A stretch of DNA of 49,692 bases from Paenibacillus sp. Root52 (GCF_001426865.1 NZ_LMFO01000021.1:1-49692), one strand, 5' to 3'. Positions 27,702 through 38,469 are shown, counted from the first letter of the stretch. The notes: generated from the sequence alone by a model not told the origin. Made by a program: numbers and translations.

Positions 27702-28571
27702 ATGAAACTGGATCAAGCTTATTCAGGAAATGTATTTATTTGCAGCTCTGAGGATTATGAAAATTCCAAAGCGGTTATCTACGGTATGCCGATGGATTAC
27801 ACCGTCAGCTTCCGTCCGGGTTCCCGTTTTGGCCCATCTCATATCCGTCAGGCATCGGTTGGACTCGAAGAGTACAGCCCGTACCTCGATAAAAGTATTG
27901 TAGATATGACATACTTTGATGCTGGAGACCTGCTCTTGCCTTTCGGTAACGCTGGACGCAGTCTTGAAGTAATTCATGAATACATCGGTAGCCTGCTAGC
28001 TGACGACAAATTCCCGATTGGTCTCGGCGGAGAGCATCTGGTTACTTGGCCGGTCATTCAACAAATGTATAAGAAATACCCGGATCTAATCTTGATTCAT
28101 ATTGATGCACACGCAGACCTTCGTGAAGACTATGAAGGAGAGCCATTGTCCCACTCTACACCAGTACGTAAAGCGGCTGAGTTGATGGGCGGCAAAAATA
28201 TTTATCAATTCGGTATTCGTTCTGGTTCCCGCGAGGAGTTCCAGTATGGACGCGAGAACATCAACTTCTATCCGTTTGAAGTTGCAGCTCCAATGAAGGA
28301 AGCTCTTCCGAAAATGGGCAACCGTCCAGTGTATGTGACCATTGATATCGATGTGCTTGATCCTTCTGCGGCACCAGGAACAGGAACGGCAGAAGCGGGT
28401 GGCATTACATCTAAAGAACTGCTGGAAGCGATCCACATGATTGCAGGCTCTGATGTGAACGTAGTTGGATGTGACTTGGTCGAAGTTGCGCCAATCTATG
28501 ATCCAACACAACAGACTCAGATTGTGGCCGCGAAAATGATTCGTGAAATGCTGCTTGGATTCGTGAAGTAA
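27702..28571 (+). CDS. speB: Agmatinase
   Basis: 289 residues, ureohydrolase family. Hydrolyses agmatine to putrescine and urea with a binuclear manganese centre. The ligands are visible: GGEH, DAHADLRE and DIDVLDPSAAPGTGTAEAGG. With SpeE it supplies putrescine to spermidine, so the operon converts agmatine to spermidine. GGGGAAATC lies just before ATG 27702. A GC-rich terminator follows. Confidence 0.97.
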   Translation: MKLDQAYSGNVFICSSEDYENSKAVIYGMPMDYTVSFRPGSRFGPSHIRQASVGLEEYSPYLDKSIVDMTYFDAGDLLLPFGNAGRSLEVIHEYIGSLLADDKFPIGLGGEHLVTWPVIQQMYKKYPDLILIHIDAHADLREDYEGEPLSHSTPVRKAAELMGGKNIYQFGIRSGSREEFQYGRENINFYPFEVAAPMKEALPKMGNRPVYVTIDIDVLDPSAAPGTGTAEAGGITSKELLEAIHMIAGSDVNVVGCDLVEVAPIYDPTQQTQIVAAKMIREMLLGFVK

Positions 28572-28584
28572 TAGTCTCCATTAG

Positions 28585-28638
28585 CGCCTCTCTGTTTACG
28601 CCAGGTTGAAACCAGCGTAGAAGGGGGGGCGTTTTTTT
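28585..28638 (+). terminator. speEB terminator
   Basis: GCGCCTC and ACGCCAGG pair with AACCAGCGT and GGGGGGCGT in an imperfect long stem, ending in seven T. Confidence 0.85.
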
Positions 28639-28743
28639 ATTCTCATGATCCTTATTTGAGAATTTACAACTCCTCCTGAGGGAGCAACGAAAAAGAATGA
28701 TTAAGGAGAAAAATAATCCGTCTTTCAGAGGATAATGGTTAAT

Positions 28744-28772
28744 TTAACTTCCATCAGGAGCTGTGTTATACT
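28744..28772 (+). promoter_or_regulatory. Promoter of the candidate antitoxin RNA
   Basis: TTAACT (28744-28749), 17 bp, TATACT (28767-28772), with TG one base before the -10 (extended -10). Predicted start near 28779. Confidence 0.6.
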
Positions 28773-28778
28773 TACTAC

Positions 28779-28994
28779 ATAAGTTTCAGTAATATATGAA
28801 TTGATATATTACAATCGCGGAGTATATGGTAAATGGGCTCGACCATATACTAAAAAGGAGTCATTACCGCGCCAACGGTAATGACTCCTAGGACCCGAAA
28901 GGCTGTGGATTGCCACGGCGCGCATGAATTAAATACTGTTATTCAAGCGAAACCCACCGTCAGGCTCCTAACCTATGAGGTGGGTTTTCGCTTG
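28779..28994 (+). ncRNA. Candidate hairpin-rich antisense RNA (type I antitoxin?)
   Basis: Four successive hairpins: GTAATATAT/ATATATTAC (28789-28812), a 10-bp AGTATATGGT/ACCATATACT (28821-28851), a perfect 14-bp AGGAGTCATTACCG/CGGTAATGACTCCT (28856-28889), and GCTGTGG/CCACGGC (28902-28919), then the shared terminator at 28944-28994. No ribosome-preceded ORF fits. Its 3' end is antisense to the 3' end of the small minus-strand gene, the geometry of TxpA/RatA and BsrG/SR4. Function inferred only. Confidence 0.5.
28944..28994. terminator. Shared bidirectional terminator
   Basis: CAAGCGAAACCCACC pairs with GGTGGGTTTTCGCTTG (one extra T), loop of 20. It contains the stop codon of the minus-strand peptide gene. 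Confidence 0.7.
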
Positions 28995-29104
28995 CTACGA
29001 AACTTTTTGCGTAACCAACGGTACAGCCTTCGCCCACTCAGCACAATACTGAGGATTGCAGCAATCCATCGGATTACATCAAGCAACGTCACAAGTTTGA
29101 CCAT
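28973..29104 (-). CDS. Candidate type I toxin: 43-residue membrane peptide
   Basis: The gene encodes one hydrophobic helix (residues 4-23, LVTLLDVIRWIAAILSIVLS) followed by a very basic tail, GRRLYRWLRKKFRSKRK. ATG 29104 sits five bases after a strong GAGAGGGGGTGA ribosome site, and a promoter lies about 75 bases upstream. A single-helix, positively tailed peptide of this size with a stop inside a terminator shared with an opposing RNA is typical of type I toxins in Bacillales, but I find no sequence match to TxpA, BsrG or Fst. It might alternatively be a small regulatory membrane protein. Confidence 0.5.
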   Translation of the reverse strand: MVKLVTLLDVIRWIAAILSIVLSGRRLYRWLRKKFRSKRKPTS

Positions 29105-29178
29105 CGACGTCACCCCCTCTCGGGAAGCTGCGCCGTGATCTGGAAAACATCCACCGTTATTCTAAGTCCACAAGGAAT

Positions 29179-29207
29179 AGTATAGCACGTCTGTTCGCAT
29201 ACCTCTA
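29179..29207 (-). promoter_or_regulatory. Promoter of the small membrane-peptide gene
   Basis: On the minus strand TGCTATACT gives an extended -10 (TATACT at 29184-29179); the -35 hexamer 17 bp upstream, TAGAGG, is poor. Predicted start near 29172, giving an mRNA of about 230 bases. Confidence 0.5.
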
Positions 29208-29687
29208 CATAAGCAGGAATACTCACACATCGTAAACCCAGTATCCTCAATATATTAGTTTGTCTGTCTAGATAAGCTGCTGTATAGGGGGACTTTTCTA
29301 CGAAAAAAGTTCCACATGGAACAATATTGATTGGATTTCAAATAAGTGTAGCTCGCGAATTTCCTATACATTTTATACATCGAATACAACGAGTAGACTT
29401 GGAGTGAAATTAATATATCTCCGCCCATTTATAAGTGGATGATCGATACGGGGAGATTGAGCACCGCATAGGTACTCCAAAATATTTTGCCGCCTAAATT
29501 GCAATAAATGAACGATTCCAATGGAATTGTATGGATGTTATTTCAAAAATGAGAAGGATAAACAAGCGCTAACGTAGCTCTCGAACTAAATATAAGAATA
29601 AATAGACTCTTTCCAGCTACTAGAAGCTAGAAAGGGTCTATTTGCTGTGTAAGATTAATAGTTGAAACTGATTTAAAAAAACGATAT
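29208..29687. other. Long spacer before the arabinofuranosidase gene
   Basis: A/T-rich, no gene recognised. A 14-bp hairpin at 29600-29643 (AAATAGACTCTTTC/GAAAGGGTCTATTT, with inner AGCT/AGCT) looks like a terminator without a known transcript on either side. A short frame at 29511 (14 codons) lacks a ribosome site. Confidence 0.4.
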
Positions 29688-29701
29688 TGTAAGCGATAAC
29701 A
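29688..29701 (+). promoter_or_regulatory. CcpA catabolite-response (cre) site
   Basis: TGTAAGCGATAACA fits the cre consensus TGWNANCGNTNNCA at every fixed position. It lies 26 bases before the abfA start, between the presumed promoter and the ribosome site, where CcpA binding would repress. Confidence 0.75.
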
Positions 29702-29726
29702 ACATACTTTTTAGGGGGTTGAATTA

Positions 29727-31208
29727 ATGGTTAATGTTACTTTAAAGGCAGATTCCAACCAAGGATTAATAAATCGCAATATCTATGGTCACTTTTCTGA
29801 ACATCTAGGTCGGTGTATTTATGAAGGAATATGGGTTGGAGAAAACTCACCTATTCCAAATACTGAGGGCATTCGCAATGATGTATTAACAGCGCTGCAA
29901 AAGCTAAATATTCCGGTGCTCCGATGGCCTGGCGGCTGTTTTGCCGATGAGTATCACTGGAAGGATGGCGTGGGGCCGCTGAGCGAGCGTGCACGAATGA
30001 TCAATACGAACTGGGGCGGCGTGGAAGAGAACAATCATTTTGGAACTCATGAATTTCTGAGACTGTGTGAACTGCTTGGAACGGAACCTTATATTAGCGG
30101 TAATGTAGGAAGCGGTACAGTTCAAGAGATGCAACAATGGGTTGAATACATGACGTTTGACGGCGAATCACCAATGGCAAATTGGCGGAAGAGCAATGGT
30201 CGAGAGAAGCCATGGAAATTGACGTACTTTGGGGTAGGTAACGAGAACTGGGGATGCGGCGGCAATATGCGAGCAGAATATTATGCTGACGAATACCGCC
30301 GATATGCCACGTATGTGCGCAACTATTCCGATAACCAGATTTACAAAATTGCATGTGGGCCAAACGAGGATAACTATCATTGGACAGAAGTATTAATGCG
30401 TGAAGCCCATCAGCATATGAGTGGACTCAGCCTACATTATTACACCCTCCCAACGGGCGTATGGCAAGATAAAGGTGAAGCGACTGGTTTTAATGAAAGT
30501 GATTGGTTCCAAACGTTGAAGCGCACACTTCATATGGAAGAGTTGATTGTGAAACATTCCGAGATTATGGATAAGTACGACCCTGAATGTAAAGTGGGTC
30601 TGATTATCGACGAGTGGGGCACATGGTACAACGTGGAGCCGGGAACTAACCCAGGATTCCTCTATCAGCAGAATACGATGAGAGATGCTCTGGTAGCAGG
30701 GATTAATCTGAATTTATTCAATAAGTATAACAAGCGGGTGCAAATGGCAAACCTTGCACAGATCGTGAATGTGTTGCAAGCACTTGTTCTGACTGAAGGC
30801 GAGAAGATGATCCTTACGCCAACTTATCACGTCTTTGATATGTATCAGGTTCATATGGATGCGGAGCGACTGGAGCTGGATTTTGAGAGCCCTGGATACA
30901 CTTTTGGTGAAGATACAATCCCGCAGCTTAGTTTGTCTGCATCACGTGACCAGGAGAGTGTAATTCATGTGACCGCATGTAATCTCAGTCATACAGATGA
31001 GCTTGAAGTGGTGTGCCAATTGCAAGCAACCGATTCTTCCGTTGCCTCAGGACGTATTCTACACCACGGGGAGATCGGTGCGTTTAATACGTTTGAGCAA
31101 CCAGAGAACGTTACTCCATCGGAATGGAAGGATGTTGCGCTGGAAAATGGTCAATTGCGGTTCGTATTGCCGCCTGCATCTGTTGGAGTCATTGCAATAA
31201 AGGCATAG
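29727..31208 (+). CDS. abfA: Alpha-N-arabinofuranosidase, GH51
   Basis: 493 residues, intracellular (no signal peptide). Releases L-arabinose from arabino-oligosaccharides. Acid/base Glu173 lies in [13 protein letters not shown] and nucleophile Glu296 in [11 protein letters not shown], both invariant in GH51 along with [16 protein letters not shown] 29727 follows TTAGGGGGTTG. It stands alone, without transport or araBAD genes, inside an otherwise housekeeping region, and has a cre site in its leader, so it looks like an accessory sugar-use gene. Next gene begins 4 bases after its stop. Confidence 0.96.
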   Translation: MVNVTLKADSNQGLINRNIYGHFSEHLGRCIYEGIWVGENSPIPNTEGIRNDVLTALQKLNIPVLRWPGGCFADEYHWKDGVGPLSERARMINTNWGGVEENNHFGTHEFLRLCELLGTEPYISGNVGSGTVQEMQQWVEYMTFDGESPMANWRKSNGREKPWKLTYFGVGNENWGCGGNMRAEYYADEYRRYATYVRNYSDNQIYKIACGPNEDNYHWTEVLMREAHQHMSGLSLHYYTLPTGVWQDKGEATGFNESDWFQTLKRTLHMEELIVKHSEIMDKYDPECKVGLIIDEWGTWYNVEPGTNPGFLYQQNTMRDALVAGINLNLFNKYNKRVQMANLAQIVNVLQALVLTEGEKMILTPTYHVFDMYQVHMDAERLELDFESPGYTFGEDTIPQLSLSASRDQESVIHVTACNLSHTDELEVVCQLQATDSSVASGRILHHGEIGAFNTFEQPENVTPSEWKDVALENGQLRFVLPPASVGVIAIKA

Positions 31209-31212
31209 TGCT

Positions 31213-31512
31213 ATGAACAGCCGTTTATCTATGGAAGCAGGTCAGAAGTCTGAGCGTTCACTTTGCAAAGGTTGCGATGATCAATATGATGTACAGATTA
31301 GTGAAGCCAAGCTAGCGCGTCTTGTGGAGCTAGCCTCACGTTCACGCCCTGTTGTTGCAGATGCCGAATATGAGCGGAGATTATCCTCCTGTTACAGCTG
31401 TCCGGCATTACAGTACGGGAGCACTTGTCGGTATTGTGGTTGTTTGGTACAGGTGCGTGCCAAACTGCTAGATTCGACCTGTCCATTCCCGTATGATTCA
31501 CGATGGACCTGA
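31213..31512 (+). CDS. Small Cys-rich protein, DUF6171-like
   Basis: 99 residues with two probable metal sites: CKGCDDQYD near residue 18 and CYSCPALQYGSTCRYCGC near 60, then TCPFPYDSRW. The C-terminal pattern resembles small zinc-ribbon proteins of Bacillales (I recall DUF6171), function unknown. It starts 4 bases after abfA with no clear ribosome site, so translational coupling to abfA is possible; ATG 31228 is an alternative start. Its function need not relate to arabinose. Confidence 0.65.
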   Translation: MNSRLSMEAGQKSERSLCKGCDDQYDVQISEAKLARLVELASRSRPVVADAEYERRLSSCYSCPALQYGSTCRYCGCLVQVRAKLLDSTCPFPYDSRWT

Positions 31513-31552
31513 TTGAATTCCTATTCTTAATTACTATATTAATGAGATGAAT

Positions 31553-31653
31553 GAGAGCAGCACTGAATGAACTGTCCCCCGTCAAGTAGGCAGGTGAACA
31601 ATCAAACCTGTTACTGTAAGGGGCATATCATATAGTGCTGCTCTCCTTTTTTT
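31553..31653 (+). terminator. Terminator with a mini-element in its loop
   Basis: GAGAGCAGCACT (31553-31564) pairs perfectly with AGTGCTGCTCTC (31634-31645), then T7. The ~69-base loop begins TGAACTGTCCCC at 31569 and, read from the other strand, ends with TGATATGCCCC; both resemble IS3/IS150-type terminal repeats (TGnACTGnCCCC). CAGGT/ACCTG pairs inside. It can end the abfA transcript. Confidence 0.55.
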
Positions 31654-31848
31654 GCTGCCCAAGAACAAAAACTCTGAATTTGGATTTGAATTGAGCGAGT
31701 GAACTGGATATAGTTATACAGTAGAGTGTAGGATAGAAGGCTATCCGGTAATATGAGTGCGTATAGCGGTACAACGATACGGGAAGCGCTTGTGTAGATC
31801 AGCCTCTCGTTTTTGGCGCCGCCTCGAATATAATGGAGGTTAACATTC

Positions 31849-32271
31849 ATGTCGAACATGCGACCGGTTCAGATCCGGCTGCACAGCCGCTATGAAGGTG
31901 AAGATGTGCTGCAGGAAATGCAGGGTGAAGCTGTGCTGAAAGGGTCTGTTCTCTATGTTCGTTATCAGGAACCACAGAACGGCCCTGAAGGTGGTATTAC
32001 CCGAACAACATTGAAAATGAGCGGACAATCCATCAAGATTATACGTCACGGCGAGGTGGAATCGGAGCAGACGTTTGAATTAAACCGGAAGCTTCCGGGC
32101 TTTTATCGTTCCCCTTACATGGCTTTTTCCTTGTCCACGCATACACAGGAGCTGGAACTTTCCATTCAAGGATTGAACGCACGCGCAGCGTGGAGCTACG
32201 ACTTTTACCGCTTTGACGAAGAATCCGGACATTTCGCGATTAGTTTGCATATACAGGAGGAACCAATTTAA
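31849..32271 (+). CDS. ywiB: YwiB family protein (DUF1934)
   Basis: 140 residues, calycin-like beta barrel by family. The pattern [24 protein letters not shown] and ..[20 protein letters not shown] matches YwiB proteins (function unknown). GGAGG precedes ATG 31849. It overlaps argS by one base (TAATG), so the two are translationally coupled, as in B. subtilis, where ywiB adjoins argS. Confidence 0.88.
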   Translation: MSNMRPVQIRLHSRYEGEDVLQEMQGEAVLKGSVLYVRYQEPQNGPEGGITRTTLKMSGQSIKIIRHGEVESEQTFELNRKLPGFYRSPYMAFSLSTHTQELELSIQGLNARAAWSYDFYRFDEESGHFAISLHIQEEPI

Positions 32272-33950
32272 TGACACGTAATCCACTAGATACAATTAAT
32301 GAACGGGTAAGCACGGCGATCGGTAATGCCATCGTTGCTGCTGGAATCGTTACGCAAGATGAGTTGCCTGCTATCACGCTTGAAGTACCTCGGGACAAAT
32401 CCCATGGTGACCTAGCAACCAATGCTGCGATGCAGCTCACCAAGATGGCTAAGCGTAATCCTCGTCAGATTGCGGAAGAGATCATCGCTAACCTGAACTT
32501 GGCGGATGCTGGCATTGAGACGGCTGAGATCGCTGGACCAGGCTTCATCAACTTCAAATTGGACAAGAGCTACCTCTATCCCGTGCTGGAGCTTGTACAA
32601 GAGCAGGGAGAGAATTACGGAAGAATTAATGTCGGTGAAGGACGCAAGGTCGAAATGGAGTTTGTCAGTGCCAATCCAACAGGCAGCCTGCATCTGGGAC
32701 ATGCCCGTGGAGCAGCTGTAGGTGATGCACTGTGCAATATCCTCGATTATGCTGGTTACGTTGTAACTCGTGAATACTACATTAATGATGCGGGTAACCA
32801 AGTATTTAATTTGGCTCGCTCCATTGAAGCGCGTTATTTGCAAGAGCTAGGCCAAGATGCTGAGATGCCAGAAGACGGTTACCATGGTGAAGATATTAAA
32901 GGGTTTGCGAAGGAATTGGTTGCCGAGAAGGGAGACAGCTTGCTGTCCATGCATCCAGGAGATCGTGCCGCTTACTTCCGTGACTATGGTCTGGAGAAGG
33001 AACTGGATAAGATCAAACGGGACTTGAATCGCTTCCGCGTTAACTTTGATATCTGGTTCAGCGAGACTTCCCTTTACGATAATGGTGAAGTACTTCGTGT
33101 GCTGGATGAATTGCGTGACCGTGACGAGATCTATGAGAAAGATGGCGCAACCTGGCTGAAAACGATGCAATATGGGGACGACAAGGAACGTGTATTGATC
33201 AAGAATGATGGTACGTACACTTACCTGACACCGGACATCGCTTACCACCGCGATAAATATTCTCGTGGATACGACACGATGATTAACATCTGGGGAGCCG
33301 ATCACCATGGATATATTCCACGGATGAAAGCTGCTATGCAAGCACTCGGTAATGATCCGGATAAACTGGTCGTGCTGATTGCACAGATGGTTAGCTTGTT
33401 CCAGAATGGTGAGAAAGTGAAAATGTCTAAGCGTACGGGTAAAGCCGTAACAATGGAAGATCTGATGGATGAAGTAGGCATTGACGCCATTCGATACTTC
33501 TTCACGATGCGTAGCATGGACTCCCATCTGGACTTTGACATGGATCTTGCTATTTCGACGTCTAATGAGAACCCAGTATTCTATGTGCAATACGCACATG
33601 CTCGTGTCTGCAGCGTATACCGCCAAGCAGCAGAGCAAGGCATTGAGCTGTTGCCAATTTCACAGATTAACCTGTCTAAGCTGACAACAGAACATGAATT
33701 TGATCTTCTTCGCAAAATGGGTGAGCTGCCAGAAGAGATTGCCACTGCTGCTACGGGATATGCGCCACACCGCTTGATCCGTTACGTATATGAACTGGCA
33801 TCCCTGTTCCATAGCTACTACCGTGCAGAGCGCGTCATTACAGAAGACGCGGAGCAAACGCAAGCGCGTCTGGCGTTGATCGGTGCTGTGCGCACCGTTA
33901 TCGCAACAGCGCTTCGTCTGGTTGGCGTATCCGCACCAGACAAAATGTAA
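32271..33950 (+). CDS. argS: Arginine--tRNA ligase
   Basis: 559 residues, class Ia. N-terminal additional domain, [20 protein letters not shown] (HIGH motif) and [19 protein letters not shown] (KMSKS-type motif), then the helical DALR anticodon domain ending in the usual C-terminal Met-rich tail (VSAPDKM). Makes Arg-tRNA(Arg). GGAGGAACC lies before ATG 32271. Second gene of the ywiB-argS pair; a palindromic spacer follows instead of a simple terminator. Confidence 0.97.
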   Translation: MTRNPLDTINERVSTAIGNAIVAAGIVTQDELPAITLEVPRDKSHGDLATNAAMQLTKMAKRNPRQIAEEIIANLNLADAGIETAEIAGPGFINFKLDKSYLYPVLELVQEQGENYGRINVGEGRKVEMEFVSANPTGSLHLGHARGAAVGDALCNILDYAGYVVTREYYINDAGNQVFNLARSIEARYLQELGQDAEMPEDGYHGEDIKGFAKELVAEKGDSLLSMHPGDRAAYFRDYGLEKELDKIKRDLNRFRVNFDIWFSETSLYDNGEVLRVLDELRDRDEIYEKDGATWLKTMQYGDDKERVLIKNDGTYTYLTPDIAYHRDKYSRGYDTMINIWGADHHGYIPRMKAAMQALGNDPDKLVVLIAQMVSLFQNGEKVKMSKRTGKAVTMEDLMDEVGIDAIRYFFTMRSMDSHLDFDMDLAISTSNENPVFYVQYAHARVCSVYRQAAEQGIELLPISQINLSKLTTEHEFDLLRKMGELPEEIATAATGYAPHRLIRYVYELASLFHSYYRAERVITEDAEQTQARLALIGAVRTVIATALRLVGVSAPDKM

Positions 33951-33986
33951 CCCATGCCGCAGCGGCGCATTGCCGCCTAGGCTTAG

Positions 33987-34172
33987 CCAAAAGTCCCCAT
34001 GCACCACGCTAGCAATGCAGCGTGGGCATGGGGACTTTTGGCAGTGCAAGCAGACGGACGCATAGCGTGCCGTGCTTGCACCTGAGCCTGCACCGACCAC
34101 CGCCGCCGCGTGTACAAGCCTTGAAGCCTCTGTATACCGCATGCTCGCGGTATACGGTGCCTTCAAGGCTTG
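33987..34172. repeat. Three long palindromes in series (argS/protease spacer)
   Basis: Hairpin 1: 33987-34002 pairs with 34026-34041 over 16 perfect bases, with CCACGCT/AGCGTGG inside. Hairpin 2: GTGCAAGCA (34044-34052)/TGCTTGCAC (34073-34081), inner CGG/CCG and ACGC/GCGT. Hairpin 3: CAAGCCTTGAAG (34115-34126)/CTTCAAGGCTTG (34161-34172), inner GTATACCGC/GCGGTATAC. Surrounding bases are GC-rich. The stems differ in sequence, so this is not a tandem repeat. Confidence 0.85.
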
Positions 34173-34202
34173 ATCTAGTCGATGGCGATGGCGGTCGGTG
34201 CG

Positions 34203-35357
34203 TTATGCCTCGCCCTCCTGCATGAGTCGGAGGGCGTCGATCTCGCCGCCGCGTACCTTCGTCTTCGCGGCGGTTGTTTTGCGAGCGCGCAGTGGTACGG
34301 TGGCGCGCTTGACCAGCGCTTTAATTTCGCTGGGCGAAAGTCCTGGATGCTTGGCAAGTAATAGCGCGATGGCGCCGCTTACGTGGGAAGTAGCCATGGA
34401 GGTGCCGCTCATCTCGTGGTGCTTGCCTTGTACCCATGAGGATACAATCTTGTCGCCAGGTGCGTAGACATCTACATATGCACCACGGTTGCTGAAGGAC
34501 GCAATGCGCCGGTTTTTGTCCGTTGCACCCACGGATATCGTCTGCGGATACCTTGCTGGATAATCAATGCTACGACGTTTGCCGTCGTTTCCTGACGAGG
34601 CCACAATGACAATGCCGGCATGGTATGCCCGATTAACGACATCGAGAAGAGCCTTGCTTCGAGTCTTCATACCGAAGCTCATATTGATGATATCTACCCG
34701 GTTACGCACACACCAGTCGATGCCGAGCACGATATCGGATACATAAGCTGATCCGTTATGATCGAATGCCTTTACTGGATATATCAAAGACCGAGGAGCT
34801 ACACCGATCATGCCAGCCGTGCTGTTGGCTGCTGCAATCGTTCCGGCAATATGAGTTCCGTGACCGTTATCATCATGGGGCAGTAAGCTGCGATTTAACA
34901 GATTAATCCCACGCGCCAGTGAATAACGAAGATCCGGGTGCTGATAATCAGCACCAGTATCAATCACACCGATTTTGATGCGATGTCCTGTGGAGACAGA
35001 CCATACTTTGGGTGCACGGATCTGCTTCACTCCCCAGGGCACACCTTGAACACTGGTTGGTTTATTATGAAGCGCAGTGGCATGGAGCGAGATGGAGTGA
35101 TCCCCTTCCACTGTAATATCAGCGCCATAACGATTCAATTCTTCTGGGCAGCCTACATTTGCGATAATGGAGCGTGCTAGGCGGGAGGAACGCACTGCCC
35201 TGAGATCGGAGAATTTGCTGCGCATTCTCGAAAGTTCCAAGAGACAGGCTTCATAGTGTCTTGGTTGGTTGAACCGGATGAGGTACCGCCCCGCCTGTTC
35301 CGGTTCAGGACCTTTCATTCCTTCAACTAAATGATGCAATAAGCCGGTGTAGTCCAT
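34203..35357 (-). CDS. Subtilisin-family serine protease (S8), probably intracellular
   Basis: 384 residues. Catalytic triad: Asp133 in IGVIDTGADY, His166 in NGHGTHIAGT, Ser320 in MSGTSMATSHVSG; oxyanion Asn in ASSGND. No signal peptide at the N terminus and no obvious membrane segment, so it resembles cytoplasmic subtilisins or those without a classical prepeptide; residues 1-100 have a propeptide-like beta/alpha pattern. Start ATG 35357 follows GAAGGGGG. It faces argS across the palindromic spacer. Confidence 0.9.
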   Translation of the reverse strand: MDYTGLLHHLVEGMKGPEPEQAGRYLIRFNQPRHYEACLLELSRMRSKFSDLRAVRSSRLARSIIANVGCPEELNRYGADITVEGDHSISLHATALHNKPTSVQGVPWGVKQIRAPKVWSVSTGHRIKIGVIDTGADYQHPDLRYSLARGINLLNRSLLPHDDNGHGTHIAGTIAAANSTAGMIGVAPRSLIYPVKAFDHNGSAYVSDIVLGIDWCVRNRVDIINMSFGMKTRSKALLDVVNRAYHAGIVIVASSGNDGKRRSIDYPARYPQTISVGATDKNRRIASFSNRGAYVDVYAPGDKIVSSWVQGKHHEMSGTSMATSHVSGAIALLLAKHPGLSPSEIKALVKRATVPLRARKTTAAKTKVRGGEIDALRLMQEGEA

Positions 35358-35560
35358 TATGGGCAGCCCCCTTCGGGATGAACATGCTGAGGTATTCTAT
35401 GAATGCGCTCAGCCTGCCGCATGGGGAACTTGCCCTTTTTTTATAAAAAGTCCTTCACTTCGTGTCAAAAAGGGCGCAGGGACATATGATGGATGGAGGG
35501 CTAGAGGGCTCTTGCGGGGAACCTTGGTAAGGAGCGATCCTACGAGGGTATACAGTCAGA

Positions 35561-35585
35561 AGACGGAGGGGACTCCGTCTTTTTC
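35561..35585 (+). terminator. Orphan plus-strand terminator
   Basis: AGACGGAG pairs with CTCCGTCT, loop GGGA, followed by TTTTT. No plus-strand gene precedes it: the upstream neighbour is the divergent protease. The 35358-35779 spacer also contains a GCCCTTTTT/AAAAAGGGC stem (about 35425-35475). A short RNA or rpoE leader could end here. Confidence 0.75.
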
Positions 35586-35779
35586 CATTTTTGCTCAGCT
35601 TCTGTAGAATGGCGTCGTCGAAGTTGTTTTCCATGTTATTTATCTAATCCACGTACATAAAAACTTGCTTTTTAACGCTAAATAGGTTTTACTTAGTTTT
35701 GTTAATGGATATGTTATACGTAACGATCCAGTTCGTAGGGATATAAAGTGAATTAATGTGTGAGAGGAAGTGTCTGTCA

Positions 35780-36355
35780 GTGAGTACCTCACTCAACTTA
35801 AAAATTGATAAAGAAAAGGTAAGAGAGATTCCTTTGGTTGACCTCGCCTTTATGGTGCTGAAAGCGGCAAATACGCCGTATTACTACCGAGATTTGATGA
35901 ATGAGGTAGCTAAACAGCGCGGAATGACTGACGAAGAAATCAACGATTTTATTGCCCAGCTATATACCGAGATTAATATCGATGGACGTTTTGCTTGTGT
36001 CGGTACGAGTCTGTGGGGATTGAAGCGCTGGTATCCGGTTGCTGGAGCGGAAGATTCCATGACGGGTGCGAAACGTCCGCGTATCATCAACGATGAAGAT
36101 GATGATTTGGAAGATGAGGACTTCGGTGAAGAGGAAGATAGCTACAGCAGCGACGAAGACTTCGACAACACTGATGATGATCAGGACGAAGATGAAGACG
36201 ATGATGATGATGACGATGATGACATCTTCGATGAAGATGATAGCGATGAAGAAGTTCTAGTTGAAGATGATGATTTGGAAGAAGAAGACCTCGACGAAGA
36301 CGATGAAGAAGAGTCCGAAGACGAGGATGGTTTTGACGACGATTCCAATAAGTAA
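35780..36355 (+). CDS. rpoE: RNA polymerase delta subunit
   Basis: 191 residues. The first ~90 form the winged-helix-like HARE domain (VDLAFMVLKAANTPYYYRDL ... LWGLKRWYP); the remainder is an almost uninterrupted Asp/Glu tail that is unstructured in the family. It binds core RNA polymerase and speeds its recycling. GTG 35780 is chosen because AGAGGAAG (35763-35770) lies 9 bases upstream; an earlier in-frame GTG/ATG at 35756 lacks a site. The GAT/GAA run is extreme low complexity. pyrG follows after a long structured spacer, an order kept in Bacillales. Confidence 0.95.
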   Translation: MSTSLNLKIDKEKVREIPLVDLAFMVLKAANTPYYYRDLMNEVAKQRGMTDEEINDFIAQLYTEINIDGRFACVGTSLWGLKRWYPVAGAEDSMTGAKRPRIINDEDDDLEDEDFGEEEDSYSSDEDFDNTDDDQDEDEDDDDDDDDDIFDEDDSDEEVLVEDDDLEEEDLDEDDEEESEDEDGFDDDSNK

Positions 36356-36377
36356 ACGTCATTTTTAATGTCAATAA

Positions 36378-36433
36378 TTTACCCGTTTCACCCCGATAGA
36401 CATCCTTGACAAGCAGATGGGGTAGCGGGTAAA
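36378..36433. other. Hairpin after rpoE
   Basis: TTTACCCG (36378-36385) pairs with CGGGTAAA (36426-36433), continued by CCCC/GGGG. Loop region about 24 bases. First of four hairpins in the rpoE-pyrG spacer. Confidence 0.6.
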
Positions 36434-36481
36434 CTATTGCATGGGCTTATGAATGAGCGACAATATATTTATGTTTTTTAT

Positions 36482-36516
36482 AAAAGTGCCCCGTCCTGCG
36501 GGAGTACTTTTTTTTG
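36482..36516 (+). terminator. Terminator of rpoE
   Basis: AAAAGTGCCCCG pairs with CGGGAGTACTTTT with small mismatches around TCCTG, then T8. Confidence 0.8.
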
Positions 36517-36574
36517 TATTTTTAGAGGCAGAATTTTGCAAAATGAAATGATTTCCGCACGCTCCCGGTCAACG

Positions 36575-36652
36575 TCCGGGGTTCGTTTTTGTATATAAAA
36601 AAACGTCAATCGATGTTTTCTGATTGATGTCAGGTAAGGGGACGAACCCGGA
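36575..36652. other. Cruciform-like hairpin upstream of pyrG
   Basis: CCGGGGTTCGT (36576-36586) pairs with ACGAACCCGG (36642-36651) with one G bulge; an inner arm CGTCAATC/GATTGATG (36604-36629) pairs with one G-T. Confidence 0.65.
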
Positions 36653-36717
36653 TTAAGGCTCTCGGAAAATTTGCACCATTTTGTTGTAAAGCAGCGTTGT
36701 TCAAACGGTCTTCGTGA

Positions 36718-38451
<1,734 letters not shown>

Positions 38452-38469
38452 GTTATTTATTTATTATAT

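Noticed and set aside
28881..29138. Plus-strand 85-codon open frame
   Set aside because: No ribosome site, crosses the shared terminator and lies opposite the better-supported minus-strand peptide gene.
35359..35607. 82-codon open frame upstream of rpoE
   Set aside because: It runs through a strong terminator hairpin and has an ordinary non-coding composition.
35359..36374. Opposite-strand His/Arg-rich open frame across rpoE
   Set aside because: It is the complement of the Asp/Glu-coding GAT/GAA run, a low-complexity artefact.
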